From Luteimonas rhizosphaerae (GTDB lineage Bacteria > Pseudomonadota > Gammaproteobacteria > Xanthomonadales > Xanthomonadaceae): a DNA stretch of 64,000 nucleotides. The stretch spans positions 124,001-188,000 of the forward strand of contig NZ_NRQR01000002.1 of NCBI RefSeq assembly GCF_002849595.1, in the 5' to 3' direction. Shown here piece by piece: positions 19,134 to 29,215 of this stretch. A program made the translations under genes and the position numbers. The notes below the pieces were generated by a model, which saw nothing but the letters and a program-made list of their open reading frames with translations, was not told the origin of the DNA and did no database searches. The number at the start of each line of letters is the position of its first letter. The first letter of the stretch is position 1.

Positions 19134-21608
19134 ATGGCCCGCATCGACTACGAAGACGACGACATCGACGATCGCGGCGACGCCGCTGCGCGGGGCTGGC
19201 GCCGGCGGGTCGTGACCTGGGGACTGGCACTGGTCGGCCTCGGTCTCGGCTTCCTGATTCCGTACACGCTGTATCTGAACAGTCAGGTCAGCGAACGCTT
19301 CGGTGCGCTGCAGTGGCAGGTGCCGACGCGGGTCTACGCGCGGCCTTTGCAGCTCGCGCCGGGCGTGGCGATGGATGCGCGCACGCTCAAGACCGAGCTC
19401 GACGCCGCGGGCTATCGCGAGGGTGATGGCGCGCGCCCGGGCACCTATACGAACGACGGCGGGCGCTGGACGATCGCGAGCCGCGGCTTCCGCGATGTCG
19501 ACGGCGAGGTCGCGCCCGGTCGCGTGACGCTGTCGCTGTCCAACGGTCGCGTGTCGCGCCTGCGCGATGCGGCTGCGGACGCAGCGCTGCCCAGCGCGCG
19601 CATGGATCCCGCTCGCATCGCGACCCTTTACGGGCAGCAGCAGGAAGAACGTCGCCTGGTGCGCGTGCAGGACGTGCCCCAGCTGCTGACCGATACGCTG
19701 CAGGCGGTCGAGGATCGCGACTTCGCCCATCACCACGGCATCGATCTGAGCGGCATGCTGCGCGCGGCGTTCGTCAACATGCGCGCCGGCGAGGCGAAGC
19801 AGGGCGCGAGCACGCTGACCCAGCAGCTCGCGCGCAGCGGCCTGCTCGGCATCGGCCGCGAGCAGACCTACACCCGCAAGTTCAACGAGATCCTCTATGC
19901 GCTGCTGATCGAGGCGCGCTACGAGAAGGCGCCGATCCTCGAGGCCTATCTCAACCAGGTGTATCTGGGCCAGCGCGGCGCGCAGGCGATCCACGGTGTC
20001 GCGGCCGGCGCGGAATTCTGGTTCGGGCGTCGCCTCGACGACCTGGAGACCGAGCAGGTCGCGCTGCTGGTCGGCATCATCCGCGGCCCCTCGTACTACG
20101 ATCCGCGCCGCCAGCCCGAGCGTGCGAAAGCGCGCCGCGACTTCGTGCTCGCGAACATGCTGCAGACCGGTCTGATCGACCAGGCCGCGCACGACCGCGC
20201 CGTCGCGGCGCCGCTGGGCGTGACCGATACGCCCGGCAGCATCGCCGCGAACCGGTTTCCCGCCTATGTCGACCTGGTCCGCCGGCAGCTGGCGCGCGAC
20301 TATCCGGCCGATGCCCTGCAGGGCGCCGGGCTGACCGTGATGAGCGCGATGTCGCCGTCGGCGCAGGCCTATGCCGAGGGCGCCGTCACCCGCACGATGG
20401 AGGCGCTGACCACGGGCAAGCGGCCCCCGCTGCAGACCGGCATGGTCGTGACCGACGTGCACGGCGGCGACGTGATCGCCGCGATCGGCAGCCGCAATCC
20501 GGTCGAACACGGCTTCAACCGCGCGATCGAAGCGCACCGCCCGGTGGGCTCGCTGCTCAAGCCCTTCGTCTACCTGATCGCGCTCGGCAATCCGGCGCGG
20601 TATTCGCTGGCGAGCTGGGTCGACGATTCGCCGGTCGACATGACGCTCGAGAACGGCCAGCGCTGGAATCCCGGCAATTCCGACGGACGCAGCCACGGTA
20701 CGGTGCGGATGATCGATGCGCTGGCGCGGTCCTACAACCAGGCCACGGTGCGCATCGGCATGGACGTGGGGCCGCGCGCGCTGGTCGATCTGGTGCACAT
20801 CCTCGCCGGCATCCGCGCCGAGCCGAATCCGGCGCTGATCCTCGGCGCGATGGACCAGACCCCGTACGCGATGGCGCAGCTGTACCAGTTCCTCGCGTCG
20901 GGCGGCGAGATCCAGCCGCTGCACGCGGTGCGCGGCGTGCTCGATGCGCAGGGCCGGGTGGTCAACCGCTACGACAACGAGCCCAAGCCGGCCAACGCCA
21001 GCGATGCGCTGGCCGCGCGCGTGGTGACGATCGCGCTGCAGCACGCGGTGACGTCCGGCACCGGACGCCAGCTGGTCAACGACGGGCTCGGCCGCTTGCA
21101 GGCCGCGGGCAAGACCGGCACCAGCAACGACGGCCGCGACAGCTGGTTCGCCGGCTGGACCGGCGACCATCTCGCCGTCGTCTGGGTCGGCAACGACCAG
21201 AACGAACAGACCGGCCTCTACGGCGCGACCGGCGCGATGCGCGTCTGGTCCGGCCTGTTCTCGCGTCTGCCGAGCGCACCGCTGGATGTCGGCAGCGATG
21301 GCCTCGAATGGCAGTGGGTCGCGCAGTCGAACACCGTCGATGCCGACTGTCCGGGCGCGCAACGGTTCGCCTTCGCCGCCGGCTTCGCACCGCCCTACCA
21401 GACCTGTCACGGGCCGACGCCGGACACCTTCGTCGACGCCGACGGCAATCTGGTCGATGCGACCGGCGCACCGGTCGAAGCCGAGCGCCGCGGCTGGCGC
21501 GAGTGGTTCGGCTTCGGTCGCGATGACGCCGAGGCGCCGCCGCCCGACGCCGAACCACCCCCCGCGCCTCCGCCGACCCCGCCGCCGCCCGCACAGGAAT
21601 TCCCATGA
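19134..21608 (+). CDS. mrcB: Penicillin-binding protein 1B
   Basis: An 824-residue bifunctional peptidoglycan synthase. It has a short acidic cytosolic tail (YEDDDIDDRGD), a membrane anchor at about 27-48, and a UB2H-like region (PTRVYARPLQL, GYREGDGARPGTY) that binds the LpoB activator in relatives. The GT51 glycosyltransferase shows EDRDFAHHHGID from about 191 and QGASTLTQQLAR. The transpeptidase has Ser473-x-x-Lys476 (SLLK), Ser533-Tyr-Asn535 and the KTG at 660. The C-terminus is a proline-rich tail. The start is the ATG at 19134; upstream residues in frame are not family-like. The stop overlaps the next gene (ATGA). Confidence 0.96.
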   Translation: MARIDYEDDDIDDRGDAAARGWRRRVVTWGLALVGLGLGFLIPYTLYLNSQVSERFGALQWQVPTRVYARPLQLAPGVAMDARTLKTELDAAGYREGDGARPGTYTNDGGRWTIASRGFRDVDGEVAPGRVTLSLSNGRVSRLRDAAADAALPSARMDPARIATLYGQQQEERRLVRVQDVPQLLTDTLQAVEDRDFAHHHGIDLSGMLRAAFVNMRAGEAKQGASTLTQQLARSGLLGIGREQTYTRKFNEILYALLIEARYEKAPILEAYLNQVYLGQRGAQAIHGVAAGAEFWFGRRLDDLETEQVALLVGIIRGPSYYDPRRQPERAKARRDFVLANMLQTGLIDQAAHDRAVAAPLGVTDTPGSIAANRFPAYVDLVRRQLARDYPADALQGAGLTVMSAMSPSAQAYAEGAVTRTMEALTTGKRPPLQTGMVVTDVHGGDVIAAIGSRNPVEHGFNRAIEAHRPVGSLLKPFVYLIALGNPARYSLASWVDDSPVDMTLENGQRWNPGNSDGRSHGTVRMIDALARSYNQATVRIGMDVGPRALVDLVHILAGIRAEPNPALILGAMDQTPYAMAQLYQFLASGGEIQPLHAVRGVLDAQGRVVNRYDNEPKPANASDALAARVVTIALQHAVTSGTGRQLVNDGLGRLQAAGKTGTSNDGRDSWFAGWTGDHLAVVWVGNDQNEQTGLYGATGAMRVWSGLFSRLPSAPLDVGSDGLEWQWVAQSNTVDADCPGAQRFAFAAGFAPPYQTCHGPTPDTFVDADGNLVDATGAPVEAERRGWREWFGFGRDDAEAPPPDAEPPPAPPPTPPPPAQEFP

Positions 21609-22138
21609 CATCGACCACGACCGCCTTCCGCGCCGCCTGCTGCCTGTCCGTGCTGGTGCTGGCGGCCTGCGCGAGCCCGGCGCCGGTGACCGAAACGGCC
21701 GCGCCCGCGACGACCGCGACACCGCAGGAGATGGTGGCGACGATCCGCGCCGCGGCCGGCGACGGCGACGGCGAGCTCGCCGTGCAGCCGCTGCGCGACA
21801 CGATGATCGACGACCTGCGCGAACAGGCGGTCACGTTCGAGGCGCAGGGCGACGTGCCGGCCGCGGTGGCCGCGCTCGACCAGGCGATCGGCATCGTCGC
21901 CGACGACCCGGCCCTGCTGCAGGAGCGCGCCGAACTCGCGATCCTGCAGCGCGATTTCGCCGCGGCGGGCACCCTCGCCGAGCGCGCCTACGCGATCGGT
22001 GCGCAGGTCGGCCCGCTGTGCCGCCGCCACTGGGCGACGCTGGAGCAGGTACGGCTGGCGCAGGGCGATGTCGCCGGTGCCGGCCAGGCGCGCGTCCAGA
22101 TCGACGGCTGCCGGGTCGCCGGCCCCGAGCGCTACTGA
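21605..22138 (+). CDS. Predicted TPR lipoprotein (possible PBP1B partner)
   Basis: 177 residues. The signal peptide ends in the lipobox L-A-A-C (LVLAACAS), so this should be a lipoprotein. The mature part has two or three TPR-like helical hairpins, such as EAQGDVPAAVAALDQAIGIVADDPALL and LQRDFAAAGTLAERAYAIG. It overlaps the end of mrcB by four bases and must be translated with it. LpoB, the outer-membrane lipoprotein that activates PBP1B in E. coli, has a different fold, but a coupled lipoprotein next to mrcB makes a regulatory role worth considering. That role is inference. Confidence 0.82.
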   Translation: MTSTTTAFRAACCLSVLVLAACASPAPVTETAAPATTATPQEMVATIRAAAGDGDGELAVQPLRDTMIDDLREQAVTFEAQGDVPAAVAALDQAIGIVADDPALLQERAELAILQRDFAAAGTLAERAYAIGAQVGPLCRRHWATLEQVRLAQGDVAGAGQARVQIDGCRVAGPERY

Positions 22139-22161
22139 TCGCGCCGGCGCACCCGACCGGC

Positions 22162-24264
22162 ATGGAGGCGCGCGACGACAGGCTGGCCGCGCGCAGCGCC
22201 ACGGCACTGGCCGACGGCGGCCTGCTGGCCGAGTGCATTCCCGCGTTCCGGCCCCGCGCGGCGCAGCAGACGCTGGCGATGGCGGTCGCCGATGCCTTCG
22301 ACCAGCGCGGCACCCTGCTGGCCGAGGCCGGCACGGGCACCGGCAAGACCTTCGCCTATCTGGTGCCGGCGCTGCTGTCGGGACTGAAGACCATCGTGTC
22401 GACCGGCACGCGCGCGCTGCAGGACCAGCTCTACCACCGCGACCTGCCCCGGGTGCGCGATGCGCTGGGCACCGGCCTGCGCACGGCACTGCTGAAGGGC
22501 CGCTCGAACTATCTGTGCCTGTACCGGCTGGAGCAGGCCAAAGGCGAGCCGCGCATGGCCACGCGCGAACAGCTGGCGCTCTTCCAGCGCATCGTCGCCT
22601 GGGGCGGCCGCACCCGCATGGGCGACATGGCCGAGGTCGAGGGGCTGACCGACGACTCGCCGCTGCTGCCGCTGGTCACGTCGACGGTCGACAACTGCCT
22701 CGGCAACGAGTGCCCGTTCTGGAGCGACTGCTTCCTGGTGCAGGCGCGCCAGCGCGCGCAGTCGGCGGACATCGTCGTCGTCAACCATCACCTGCTGCTG
22801 GCCGACCTGGCGCTGAAGCAGGAAGGCTTCGGCGAGATCCTGCCCGGCGCGCAGGCCTTCGTCGTCGACGAGGCGCACCAGCTGCCGGAACTCGCCGCGC
22901 AGTTCTTCGGCGAAGGCCTCAGTGCGCGTCCGCTGGTGGAACTCGCGCGCGACGCGGTCGCCGAATGCCGCGAGGTGCCTGCCGCGCTGCCGGTGCTGCA
23001 GGCGCCCGCGCACGAACTCGATCTGGCCACCCGCGCGTTGCGCGCGGCGATGGACGGTTTGCCGCCGCGCGGCACGCGCTACCGCGCGCTGTACGACCCC
23101 GCGGTCGACGATGCGCTGCGCACGCTCGACGACGTGCTGGTGCAGTTGCGCGACGCACTGGCGCCGCTGCGCGAAGCGCATCCCGGCCTCGACAGCTGCC
23201 ATGCCCGCGCCAACGAATTCCTCGCCCGCCTGCGACGCTGGAACGACGGCGCCTGGAGTTCGGAAGCGCTGTTCGAATCGGACGCCGGGAGCGGCGCGGA
23301 CCCGACCCCGCACGTCGATCCCGATCCCGACGCGCTGGTGGCGACCGATGCGCCCGTGCCGAAGGTGCCGGTGCGCGGCGACGACAGCGTGCTGTGGTAC
23401 GAGCTGACGCCGCGCGGCTTCCGCCTGCAGCGCACGCCGCTGGATGTTTCGGGCCCGCTGCGGGCGCATCGCGAGCAGTCGCGCGCCGCGTGGATCTTCA
23501 CCTCGGCGACGCTGGCGGTCGACGGGCATTTCGACCATATCGCCGGACGGCTCGGCCTCGATGCACCGCAGACGCTGCTGTCGCCGAGTCCGTTCGACTG
23601 GCCGCGACAGGCGCTGTGCTACCTGCCACCGGGCCTACCGCAGCCGGCAGCGCAGGATTACACCGCGGCCATCGTCACCGCCATCCGGCCGGTGCTCGAG
23701 GCGTCCGGCGGACGCGCCTTCGTGCTGTTCGCCTCGCACCGCGCACTGCGCGAAGCGGCGGTGCTGCTGCGCGCCGCCGGCGACGCGTGTCCGTGGCCGC
23801 TGTTCGTGCAGGGCGAGGCGCCGCGCCACGTGCTGCTGCAGCGGTTCCGCGATTCCGGCAACGGCGTGCTGCTGGGCGCGGCGAGTTTCCGCGAGGGCGT
23901 CGACGTCGCCGGCGATGCGCTCAGCGTGGTCGTCATCGACAAGCTGCCGTTCGCCGCGCCCGACGATCCGGTCTTCGAGGCGCGCCTGGATGCGATCCGC
24001 CGCGCCGGCGGGCAGCCGTTCCGCGACGAACAGCTGCCGCAGGCCGTGATCGCGCTGAAGCAGGGCGTGGGCCGCCTGATCCGCACCGAGGGCGATCGCG
24101 GCGTGCTGGTGCTGTGTGATCCGCGCCTGGTCGGGCGCAGCTACGGGCGCCGGTTCCTGGATTCGCTGCCGCCGCTGCCGCTGACCCGCGATGTCGCCGA
24201 TGTGCGCGCGTTCTTCGCCGGCGCTGCGACCGACACCGGCGCCGCGGCCGCCGACGCGGGATGA
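22162..24264 (+). CDS. yoaA: DinG-family iron-sulfur DNA helicase (YoaA-like)
   Basis: 700 residues of an XPD-like superfamily 2 helicase. It has a Walker A in EAGTGTGKTFAY and four cysteines for a [4Fe-4S] cluster (YLCLY, then DNCLGNECPFWSDC). VVDEAHQLPE is the DEAH box; FTSATL and KQGVGRLIRTEGDRG are motifs III and VI. E. coli YoaA has 636 residues and works with HolC in repairing stalled forks. In E. coli yoaA adjoins tsaB, and tsaB is also the next gene here, which supports yoaA over dinG. An acidic insert (DPDPDALVATD) lies near residue 390. Confidence 0.9.
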   Translation: MEARDDRLAARSATALADGGLLAECIPAFRPRAAQQTLAMAVADAFDQRGTLLAEAGTGTGKTFAYLVPALLSGLKTIVSTGTRALQDQLYHRDLPRVRDALGTGLRTALLKGRSNYLCLYRLEQAKGEPRMATREQLALFQRIVAWGGRTRMGDMAEVEGLTDDSPLLPLVTSTVDNCLGNECPFWSDCFLVQARQRAQSADIVVVNHHLLLADLALKQEGFGEILPGAQAFVVDEAHQLPELAAQFFGEGLSARPLVELARDAVAECREVPAALPVLQAPAHELDLATRALRAAMDGLPPRGTRYRALYDPAVDDALRTLDDVLVQLRDALAPLREAHPGLDSCHARANEFLARLRRWNDGAWSSEALFESDAGSGADPTPHVDPDPDALVATDAPVPKVPVRGDDSVLWYELTPRGFRLQRTPLDVSGPLRAHREQSRAAWIFTSATLAVDGHFDHIAGRLGLDAPQTLLSPSPFDWPRQALCYLPPGLPQPAAQDYTAAIVTAIRPVLEASGGRAFVLFASHRALREAAVLLRAAGDACPWPLFVQGEAPRHVLLQRFRDSGNGVLLGAASFREGVDVAGDALSVVVIDKLPFAAPDDPVFEARLDAIRRAGGQPFRDEQLPQAVIALKQGVGRLIRTEGDRGVLVLCDPRLVGRSYGRRFLDSLPPLPLTRDVADVRAFFAGAATDTGAAAADAG

Positions 24265-24327
24265 CAGCGCGGCGCGCGCGTGGTCTGCTGCGTCCCGCTG
24301 CCTCCTCCTCACTGCCGATCGCATTCC

Positions 24328-25041
24328 ATGAAACTGCTCGCCTTCGAAACCGCCACCGAAGCCTGTTCCGTCGCCGTCTGGGACGACGGCCGGCTGCTCG
24401 AGCGGTTCGAGATCGCGCCGCGGCGCCACGCCGAACTCGCACTGCCCTGGGCGGAACAGCTGCTGGCCGAGGCGGGCATCGCGCGCGCGCAGCTCGATGC
24501 GATCGCGGTCGGGCGCGGGCCCGGCGCCTTCACCGGCGTGCGGCTGGCGATCGCGCTGGTGCAGGGCATCGCGCTGGCGCTGGACCGGCCCGTGGTCGCG
24601 CTGTCGACGCTGGCCGTGCTGGCGGCGCGTGCGGGCGACGCGGCCGGACCCGGCGGCCACGTGCTCGCCGCGATCGACGCGCGCATGGGCGAGGTCTACA
24701 GCGCCGCCTACACCCTGGACGCGGACGGCCCGCGGCGGCTCGATGCGGAGCGCGTCGGCCCGCAGGATGCGGTCGTGCTGCCCGGTGCGCCTGCAGGCGC
24801 GTGGCACGGCGTCGGGACCGGCTTCGCGGCCGGCGAACACGCCCTGGCCACACGGCTCGCGCCGCGGCTGGCGAGCGTGGATGGGGACGCGCTGCCGCGC
24901 GCGGGCGATCTCGCGCGGCTGGCCGCCGCCGCGTTCGCGCGCGGCGAGGCGGTCGCGGCCGACCGGATCGAGCCGGCCTACCTGCGCAACAACGTCGCCC
25001 TGACCATCGTCGAGCAGCAGGCGCTGCGCGCGTCGCGCTGA
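24328..25041 (+). CDS. tsaB: tRNA threonylcarbamoyladenosine protein TsaB
   Basis: 237 residues of the ASKHA fold. TsaB dimerises with the kinase-like TsaD and, with TsaE, transfers threonylcarbamoyl to A37 of ANN-reading tRNAs. Visible landmarks are MKLLAFETATEACSVAVWD, the RRHAELALP loop, GRGPGAFTGVRLAIA and EPAYLRNNVA near the end. A longer start at 24280 would add 16 residues not typical of the family, so I take the ATG at 24328. It follows yoaA closely, as in E. coli. Confidence 0.96.
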   Translation: MKLLAFETATEACSVAVWDDGRLLERFEIAPRRHAELALPWAEQLLAEAGIARAQLDAIAVGRGPGAFTGVRLAIALVQGIALALDRPVVALSTLAVLAARAGDAAGPGGHVLAAIDARMGEVYSAAYTLDADGPRRLDAERVGPQDAVVLPGAPAGAWHGVGTGFAAGEHALATRLAPRLASVDGDALPRAGDLARLAAAAFARGEAVAADRIEPAYLRNNVALTIVEQQALRASR

Positions 25042-25101
25042 CCGGGAACCCGCGGCGCTGCCGCGGTGTCGTACCGAGTCTTCCGTTTCAAGGCCACCCC
25101 G

Positions 25102-25746
25102 ATGCCCGCCACGTCATTCCCCGTTCCCGAGGCCGAGCCGGCGCGGTCCCGCCGCCTTCGACGCTGGTTCCGCAGCGAGGGCGTGCCGCTGCTGGTGATG
25201 CTGGCCCTGCTGCTGGTGGCGCGCTCGTCGCTGGCCAACCACTACTACGTGCCCAGCGGCTCGATGGAACCGACGCTGGCGCCCGGCGACCGGGTGGTCG
25301 TCGACATGCGCGCCTACGGATTGCGGCTGCCGTTCACGGATCTGGCCGTGGTGCCGGGCGACACGCCGGCGCGCGGCGATGTCGTCGTGCTCCGGTCGCC
25401 CGCCGACGGCACGCGGCTGATCAAGCGCGTGGTCGCGATCGCCGGCGACCGGGTGGATCTGGTCGACGGCCGCCTGTCGATCGACGGCCGGCCGCTGGCT
25501 TCCGACGCGCAGGCGGACGTGGAAACCTTCGGCGCGCGCCGGGCGACGCTCGACCTCGGCGCGGGCGGCGGGCCGGACATCGCCGGCGTGCGGGTGCCGC
25601 CCGGCCAGGTGCTGGTGCTCGGCGACCATCGCGGTGCGAGTTTCGACGGCCGCTTCTTCGGTTTCGTGCCGGCCGCATCGATCTACGGCCAGGCCCGCGG
25701 CGTGTTCTGGCGCCGCGGCGACGGCCTGGGCTGGCATCGCCTGTAG
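25102..25746 (+). CDS. Signal peptidase I (S26 family)
   Basis: 214 residues from the ATG at 25102 (AAGG ribosome site); a GTG at 25066 would add 12. One membrane anchor (about 28-42, VPLLVMLALLLVA) precedes the periplasmic catalytic domain. The Ser54/Lys108 dyad lies in VPSGSMEPTL and RLIKRVVAIAGD, and LGDHRGASFDGRFFGFVP is the C-terminal box E. It cleaves signal peptides of exported proteins. It is smaller than typical LepB and sits with tsaB rather than lepA, so it may be a second signal peptidase rather than the housekeeping one. Confidence 0.9.
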   Translation: MPATSFPVPEAEPARSRRLRRWFRSEGVPLLVMLALLLVARSSLANHYYVPSGSMEPTLAPGDRVVVDMRAYGLRLPFTDLAVVPGDTPARGDVVVLRSPADGTRLIKRVVAIAGDRVDLVDGRLSIDGRPLASDAQADVETFGARRATLDLGAGGGPDIAGVRVPPGQVLVLGDHRGASFDGRFFGFVPAASIYGQARGVFWRRGDGLGWHRL

Positions 25747-25781
25747 CGGGCCGGGCGCCCGCATCGCCGACGGAAGCGGGT

Positions 25782-25985
25782 CTAGCCGCCGCCCAGCGCG
25801 TGCACGATCTCGACCCGGTCGCCGTCGTGCAGGCGGTGCTCCGCATGCCGGCCGCGCGGCACGATCTCGCCGTTGATCTCGACCGCCACGCGGCGGTCGG
25901 CGAGGCCCTGCTGCTGCAGCAGGGCGAGGAGGGTGGGGGCGGTGTCGTCGAGCGACAGCGCATCGCCATTGAGCAGGATGTCCAT
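25782..25985 (-). CDS. thiS: Sulfur carrier protein ThiS
   Basis: 67 residues of ubiquitin-like fold, for thiamine biosynthesis. The start is [13 protein letters not shown], and the middle has [35 protein letters not shown]. The family signature is the C-terminal Gly-Gly that ThiF adenylates and that carries the thiocarboxylate used by ThiG; here it ends in three glycines. thiG, often the next gene, is not adjacent: the 3' end converges on the signal peptidase gene. Confidence 0.9.
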   Translation of the reverse strand: MDILLNGDALSLDDTAPTLLALLQQQGLADRRVAVEINGEIVPRGRHAEHRLHDGDRVEIVHALGGG

Positions 25986-26152
25986 GCGTGCATTGTCGCC
26001 GTCCGCCGCGCCGATCGCACGGCCCGCTTTGTCGCAGTGCGGCGTGAGTCGTGCGGAGCGCTGTGGAAGGATGCGCGGCCATGCGCCGCCGTACGTGGCC
26101 TCCATGCCCGCCGGCGGATTGCCGCGCACCCCACTTCCGGAGAATCCCCACG

Positions 26153-28003
26153 ATGTCGTCCTGGCCCGTCCGTGCCGCCCTCGCGACCGCGCTTGCGCTC
26201 GCCGCGTCCCCCGTCCTTGCCGACCAACCGTTCTCGAAGACCGTGTTCTTCGGCGACAGCCTGACCGACTCGGGCTACTTCCGCCCCGTCATCGTGCAGA
26301 CCATCGGCCCGCAGGGCGCGATCCTCGGCCGCTTCACCACCAATCCCGGCCTGGTCTGGGCCGAACACGTCGCCGACCGCTATGGCACCGAGGCCAGGCC
26401 GAACGGCAACGGCCAGTCCGGCGACAACTACGCCGTCGGCGGTGCGCGCGTGGGCGTGGACGTCGTGGGCCCGCTGGGTGCCACGCCGTCGCTGGCGACC
26501 CAGGCCGGCCGCTATCTCGCGGCCAACGGCGGTCGCGCCGACGCCGATGCGCTGTACACGGTCTGGGGCGGGGCGAACGATCTGTTCGCCGTCGCGGCCA
26601 ATCCGGCGCAGGCGCAGCAGATCATCGGCGCGGCGGTGACGACCCAGGTCGGCATCGTGGGGGCGCTGCAGGGCGCGGGCGCACGCTACGTCATGGTGCC
26701 GTCGATCCCCGACATCGGCCTGACCCCATCGTCGCGTGCCGGCGGCCCGGTCGCGATGGCGCAGTCGACCGCGCTCGCCGCGGCCTACAACAACGCGCTC
26801 TACACCGGCCTCGCCGGGCAGGGCCTGCGGGTGATCCCGGTCGACACCTTCCACTTCCTGCAGGAAGCCGCCGCCGATCCGGGGCTCTACGGGTTCACCA
26901 ATGTCACCTCCGCCGCCTGCGGCCTGCAGCCGGCGCCGGCGGGCGATTCGTCGCTGTTCTGCAACCCGGCTTCGCTGGTCGACCCGACCGCGGCCGACAC
27001 CTACCTGTTCGCCGATGGCGTGCACCCGGCCAGCCGCGCGCACGCGCTGATCGCCGACCTGGCGATCTCGATGATCGACGGTCCGCAGCAGATCGCGGCG
27101 CTGCCGCAGTCGGCGGCGATGACCGGCCGCGCGCGCGCCGACCGCGTCGCCAACCGGCTGCTGTTCCAGCCCGACCACGCCGATGGCACGCGCTGGTGGG
27201 CGGACGTGCGCGGCGACTTCCAGCGCTACGACCATGGCGATGCCTACGACGGCGTCGGCCCAGCGGTGACGGGCGGCGTCGACTGGGTCCGGGGCAACAC
27301 CACGTTCGGTGGCTTCGTCGGCTATGGCCGCCAGGGCAACGACTGGGGCCTGCGTCGCGGCAGCTGGGACCAGGGCGAGGCGACGGTCGGCGGTTTCGTC
27401 GGCTGGCGCGCCGATGGCGGCGCATGGGTCAACGCGCAGCTCAGCTACAGCCGCCTCGATTTCGACATCGACCGCACGGTGCGGATCGGCCCGGCCACGC
27501 GCGTGCATCGCGGCTCCGCCGACGGCAGCAACGTCACCGGCGCCGTCAATGCGGGCTGGACCTTCGGCGACGGACCGCTGCAGCAGGGACCGGTGCTCGC
27601 GGTCGTGGCGCAGCGCATCGAGGTCGACGGCTTCGCCGAGAGCGATCCGACGCTGTCGAGCTCGCTCGCGTATCCGGCGCAGGACGTCGACTCGCTCGTC
27701 GGCAGCGCCGGCTGGCAGCTGGCCTATGCGATCAACGACAGCGTGCGGCCCTACGTGCGCGCCACCGTCGATCGCGAATTCGAGGACGCACCGGCCGAGG
27801 CCTTCGCGCAGTCCCAGTCGCTGCCGTCGACGCTGCCCTACGCCGTGCCGGCGCGCGGCTACGATCGCAGCTACGGCACCCTGACGCTCGGCGCGCAGAC
27901 GACGACGTTCGGCTTCGATGCGAACATCGGCACCAGTCTGACGGTCGGCCAGAAGGGCGGCAGCCACGCGACGGTCTTCGCCACCATCGGCGGCGGTTTC
28001 TGA
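26153..28003 (+). CDS. GDSL esterase autotransporter (EstA-like)
   Basis: 616 residues. A signal peptide ends near ASPVLAD. The passenger is a GDSL lipase/esterase with the nucleophile Ser36 in [10 protein letters not shown], the oxyanion Asn142 in WGGAND, and Asp288 and His291 in ADGVHP. The last 300 residues form a beta-barrel (alternating aromatic strands: [39 protein letters not shown]) that ends in Phe, as outer-membrane barrels do. It should display an esterase on the cell surface. A single-gene unit, divergent from thiS. Confidence 0.93.
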   Translation: MSSWPVRAALATALALAASPVLADQPFSKTVFFGDSLTDSGYFRPVIVQTIGPQGAILGRFTTNPGLVWAEHVADRYGTEARPNGNGQSGDNYAVGGARVGVDVVGPLGATPSLATQAGRYLAANGGRADADALYTVWGGANDLFAVAANPAQAQQIIGAAVTTQVGIVGALQGAGARYVMVPSIPDIGLTPSSRAGGPVAMAQSTALAAAYNNALYTGLAGQGLRVIPVDTFHFLQEAAADPGLYGFTNVTSAACGLQPAPAGDSSLFCNPASLVDPTAADTYLFADGVHPASRAHALIADLAISMIDGPQQIAALPQSAAMTGRARADRVANRLLFQPDHADGTRWWADVRGDFQRYDHGDAYDGVGPAVTGGVDWVRGNTTFGGFVGYGRQGNDWGLRRGSWDQGEATVGGFVGWRADGGAWVNAQLSYSRLDFDIDRTVRIGPATRVHRGSADGSNVTGAVNAGWTFGDGPLQQGPVLAVVAQRIEVDGFAESDPTLSSSLAYPAQDVDSLVGSAGWQLAYAINDSVRPYVRATVDREFEDAPAEAFAQSQSLPSTLPYAVPARGYDRSYGTLTLGAQTTTFGFDANIGTSLTVGQKGGSHATVFATIGGGF

Positions 28004-28038
28004 GGCCAGCGCGCGCGTTCGCGGCGCCGTGCGCGGCG

Positions 28039-28068
28039 TTGCCAACGCGCGCATCCGCGGCATAGACT
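28039..28068 (+). promoter_or_regulatory. Promoter of tRNA-Gly
   Basis: TTGCCA (28039-28044) and TAGACT (28063-28068) are spaced 18 bases, and the tRNA begins 10 bases after the -10. This is the clearest promoter of the two tRNA genes here. Confidence 0.6.
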
Positions 28069-28078
28069 GCGGCCCTGC

Positions 28079-28152
28079 GCGGGTGTAGTTCAATGGTAGA
28101 ACTGCAGCTTCCCAAGCTGCTAGCGTGGGTTCGATTCCCATCACCCGCTCCA
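28079..28152 (+). tRNA. tRNA-Gly (anticodon CCC)
   Basis: A 74-nt cloverleaf with encoded CCA. The acceptor arms GCGGGTG and CACCCGC pair fully. The anticodon stem GCAGC/GCTGC encloses loop TTCCCAA, anticodon CCC. The T-arm has GGGTTCGATTCCC. T is the discriminator base, typical of glycine tRNAs in bacteria. Confidence 0.98.
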
Positions 28153-28250
28153 ATCGAAGACGGCGGCATCATCCACGCGGTGATGCCGCCGTTTCCGTAT
28201 CCGGCTTGGCGACGCAGCCGGTGTCGCCGTCTCCCTCCCCGAGCGCCTGC

Positions 28251-29174
28251 ATGAAGATCGCCATCCTCTCCCGCAACACCAAGCTCTATTCCACGCGCCG
28301 CCTGCTGGAAGCGGCGCGCGCGCGCGGCCACACCGCGCGCGTGCTCGATCCGCTGCGCTGCTACATGCGCATCGGCAATGACGGGTTCTCGATGCGCTAC
28401 AAGGGCAAGGCGATCGACGGCTTCGACGCGGTGATCCCGCGCTTCGCCGCCTCGGTCACGCGCTACGGCAACGCGGTGCTGCACCAGTTCGAGCTGATGG
28501 GCTGCCATGCGCCGAATCCGTCGGTCGCGTTCGCTCGGGCCCGCGACAAGCTGCGCTGCCAGCAGCTGCTCGCCGCCGACGGCATCGGCCTGCCGGCGAC
28601 GGTGTTCGGCGACAACCCGGACGACACCGACGACCTGCTGGCGATGCTCGGTCCGACGCCACATGTGATCAAGCTCAACGAAGGCATGCAGGGCGCCGGG
28701 GTGATGCTGACCGAGAAGCCGTCGGCCTCGCGTGGCGTGGTCGAGGCGCTGCGCGGGCTGTATGCGAATTTCCTCGTGCAGGAATTCATCGCCGAGGCGC
28801 AGGGCGCCGACCTGCGCTGCTTCGTCGTCGGCGACCGCGTCATCGGCTCGATGCAGCGCCAGGCGCCCGCAGGCGATTTCCGCTCGAACCTGCACCGGGG
28901 CGGCACCGCGTCGGCGATCGAGGCGACGCCCGACGAACAGGCAGCGGCGGTGCGCGCGGCGCAGGTCGTCGGCCTGGGCATCGCCGGGGTCGACCTCATC
29001 CGCGCCGAACGCGGCCCGCTGGTGCTGGAAGTCAACGCGTCGCCGGGCCTCGAAGGCATCGAGGCAGTAACCGGCCTGGATATCGCCGGCGGCATCATCG
29101 AGCACATCGCCGCGCAGGTTGGCCCTGGCAAACCCGCGAAACGTGCGCGCAAGCCGGCTTCCAACGGAAGTTGA
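28251..29174 (+). CDS. rimK: Ribosomal protein S6--L-glutamate ligase RimK
   Basis: 307 residues of an ATP-grasp enzyme that adds glutamates to the C-terminus of ribosomal protein S6. The start [18 protein letters not shown] is characteristic. ATP-grasp motifs are [46 protein letters not shown] and the metal site [16 protein letters not shown]. It ends in a basic tail ([14 protein letters not shown]). The start at 28251 lies 98 bases after tRNA-Gly. A structured region with a strong terminator follows. Confidence 0.94.
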   Translation: MKIAILSRNTKLYSTRRLLEAARARGHTARVLDPLRCYMRIGNDGFSMRYKGKAIDGFDAVIPRFAASVTRYGNAVLHQFELMGCHAPNPSVAFARARDKLRCQQLLAADGIGLPATVFGDNPDDTDDLLAMLGPTPHVIKLNEGMQGAGVMLTEKPSASRGVVEALRGLYANFLVQEFIAEAQGADLRCFVVGDRVIGSMQRQAPAGDFRSNLHRGGTASAIEATPDEQAAAVRAAQVVGLGIAGVDLIRAERGPLVLEVNASPGLEGIEAVTGLDIAGGIIEHIAAQVGPGKPAKRARKPASNGS

Positions 29175-29215
29175 ACGTTTTCTTTCCGGTTTTGCGACGC
29201 GTGCCTGCCTAGACT

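Noticed and set aside
17715..21722. A 1,335-codon minus-strand frame
   Set aside because: Only its last 400 codons are real (the glycosyltransferase at 17715). The rest is antisense to mrcB and shows shadow composition.
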